A DNA stretch of 23,439 nucleotides from Flavobacterium psychrophilum. Its GTDB lineage: Bacteria; Bacteroidota; Bacteroidia; Flavobacteriales; Flavobacteriaceae. The notes under the pieces are model-generated. The model was not told the origin of the DNA, did no database searches, and was given only the letters and a program-made list of their open reading frames with translations. The position numbers and the translations under genes were made by a program. Where the stretch lies: positions 1 to 23,439 of the forward strand of contig CAMBHH010000029.1 in NCBI GenBank assembly GCA_945866505.1, given 5' to 3'. Below are positions 22,853-23,439 of the stretch, piece by piece (the stretch's first letter is position 1; each line of letters opens with the position of its first letter).

Positions 22853-23439
22853 ATGAAAGCAGGAATTGTAGGATTACCAAATGTTGGAAAATCAACATTA
22901 TTCAATTGTTTATCCAATGCAAAAGCGCAAAGTGCCAACTTTCCGTTTTGTACTATAGAACCCAATATCGGAGTTGTAAATGTACCCGATTCGAGAATGG
23001 CTAAACTGGAAGAATTAGTAAAACCTCAACGCGTTCAAATGGCAACTGTTGATATAGTTGATATTGCAGGATTGGTAAAAGGAGCAAGCAAAGGAGAAGG
23101 TTTGGGAAATCAATTTTTGGGAAACATCAGAGAATGTAATGCGATTATTCACGTATTGCGTTGTTTTGACAATGATAATATTGTCCACGTTGATGGAAAT
23201 GTAGATCCAATCCGCGACAAAGAAACGATTGATATCGAATTGCAATTGAAAGATTTAGAAAACGTTGAAAAACGTCTCGAAAAAGTGAATCGTGCTGCCA
23301 AAACTGGAAATAAAGAAGCTCAAGTAGAAAAAGCGCTTTTGGACAGAATCAGAGAAACGCTGCTTCAAGCCAAATCAGCGAGAACCATAAAACCTCAAAA
23401 TAACGACGAAGAAGTTTTGATGGAAGGTTTTCAATTGAT
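22853..23439 (+). CDS. ychF: Redox-regulated P-loop ATPase YchF (OLA1-type), 5' part
   Basis: The first 195 residues of YchF; the gene runs off the window. YchF is an Obg-family P-loop protein that prefers ATP, binds ribosomes and has been linked to oxidative stress responses. Motifs visible are G1 GLPNVGKST (6-14), the switch I region [14 protein letters not shown] and G3 [20 protein letters not shown], which is highly characteristic of YchF. The coiled-coil insert begins near [19 protein letters not shown]. The start [14 protein letters not shown] is canonical. It is preceded by its own -7 element and is divergent from the TonB receptor. Confidence 0.96.
   Translation, partial: MKAGIVGLPNVGKSTLFNCLSNAKAQSANFPFCTIEPNIGVVNVPDSRMAKLEELVKPQRVQMATVDIVDIAGLVKGASKGEGLGNQFLGNIRECNAIIHVLRCFDNDNIVHVDGNVDPIRDKETIDIELQLKDLENVEKRLEKVNRAAKTGNKEAQVEKALLDRIRETLLQAKSARTIKPQNNDEEVLMEGFQL

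Overview
The window looks like a chromosomal segment of a Flavobacterium-type member of the Bacteroidota. DNA is AT-rich. Many genes are preceded by the Bacteroidota -7 promoter element TAnnTTTG and lack an obvious Shine-Dalgarno. Proteins are typical of Flavobacteriia: BshA, an extracellular GH16 enzyme, a TonB-dependent receptor, a carboxypeptidase-regulatory-like exported protein, DUF6146 and DUF6787 proteins, and a TIGR02757 protein. No rRNA, tRNA, CRISPR array, prophage or complete insertion sequence was recognised.

Layout. 1-1360: the 3' end of bshA (bacillithiol synthesis) converges on a small exported beta-barrel-like protein. 1594-3993: aroC (shikimate pathway), then a dicarboxylate/amino-acid:cation symporter. 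4089-6117: a frameshifted RBBP9-type serine hydrolase and a secreted GH16 glucanase whose N-terminal module is unusual. 6118-8089: a perfect 32-nt palindrome, an RhlE-type DEAD-box helicase, and a MITE-like inverted-repeat element bounded by 11-bp direct repeats. 8090-10132: a formimidoylglutamase/arginase-fold protein that has lost one metal-ligand Asp, divergent from a membrane-anchored coiled-coil protein. 10421-13507: a second RNA helicase with a DEFD box, a TIGR02757 protein, and LolD. 13670-14789: three small envelope-type proteins. 14903-18147: acyl-CoA reductase, serC and serA in one direction, covering two steps of serine synthesis and closed by a strong terminator. 18279-20111: a 2[4Fe-4S] ferredoxin and an exported protein. 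20173-23439: a TonB receptor divergent from ychF, which runs off the end.

The gene content is ordinary. The unusual content is a set of small repeats. (1) A palindromic repeat lies in frame inside two neighbouring genes (TIGR02757 and lolD) and encodes the same peptide, SPDNYRDE, in both; this resembles the protein-embedded palindromic elements known from Rickettsia. (2) At least six intergenic stretches are built of degenerate repeats with a strict 7-nt period, most of them ending just before a start codon or promoter. (3) A roughly 180-bp inverted repeat flanked by 11-bp direct repeats separates two genes. (4) A 32-bp palindrome lies upstream of the GH16 gene. Family names come from recognising motifs in the translated sequence; no database search was run.
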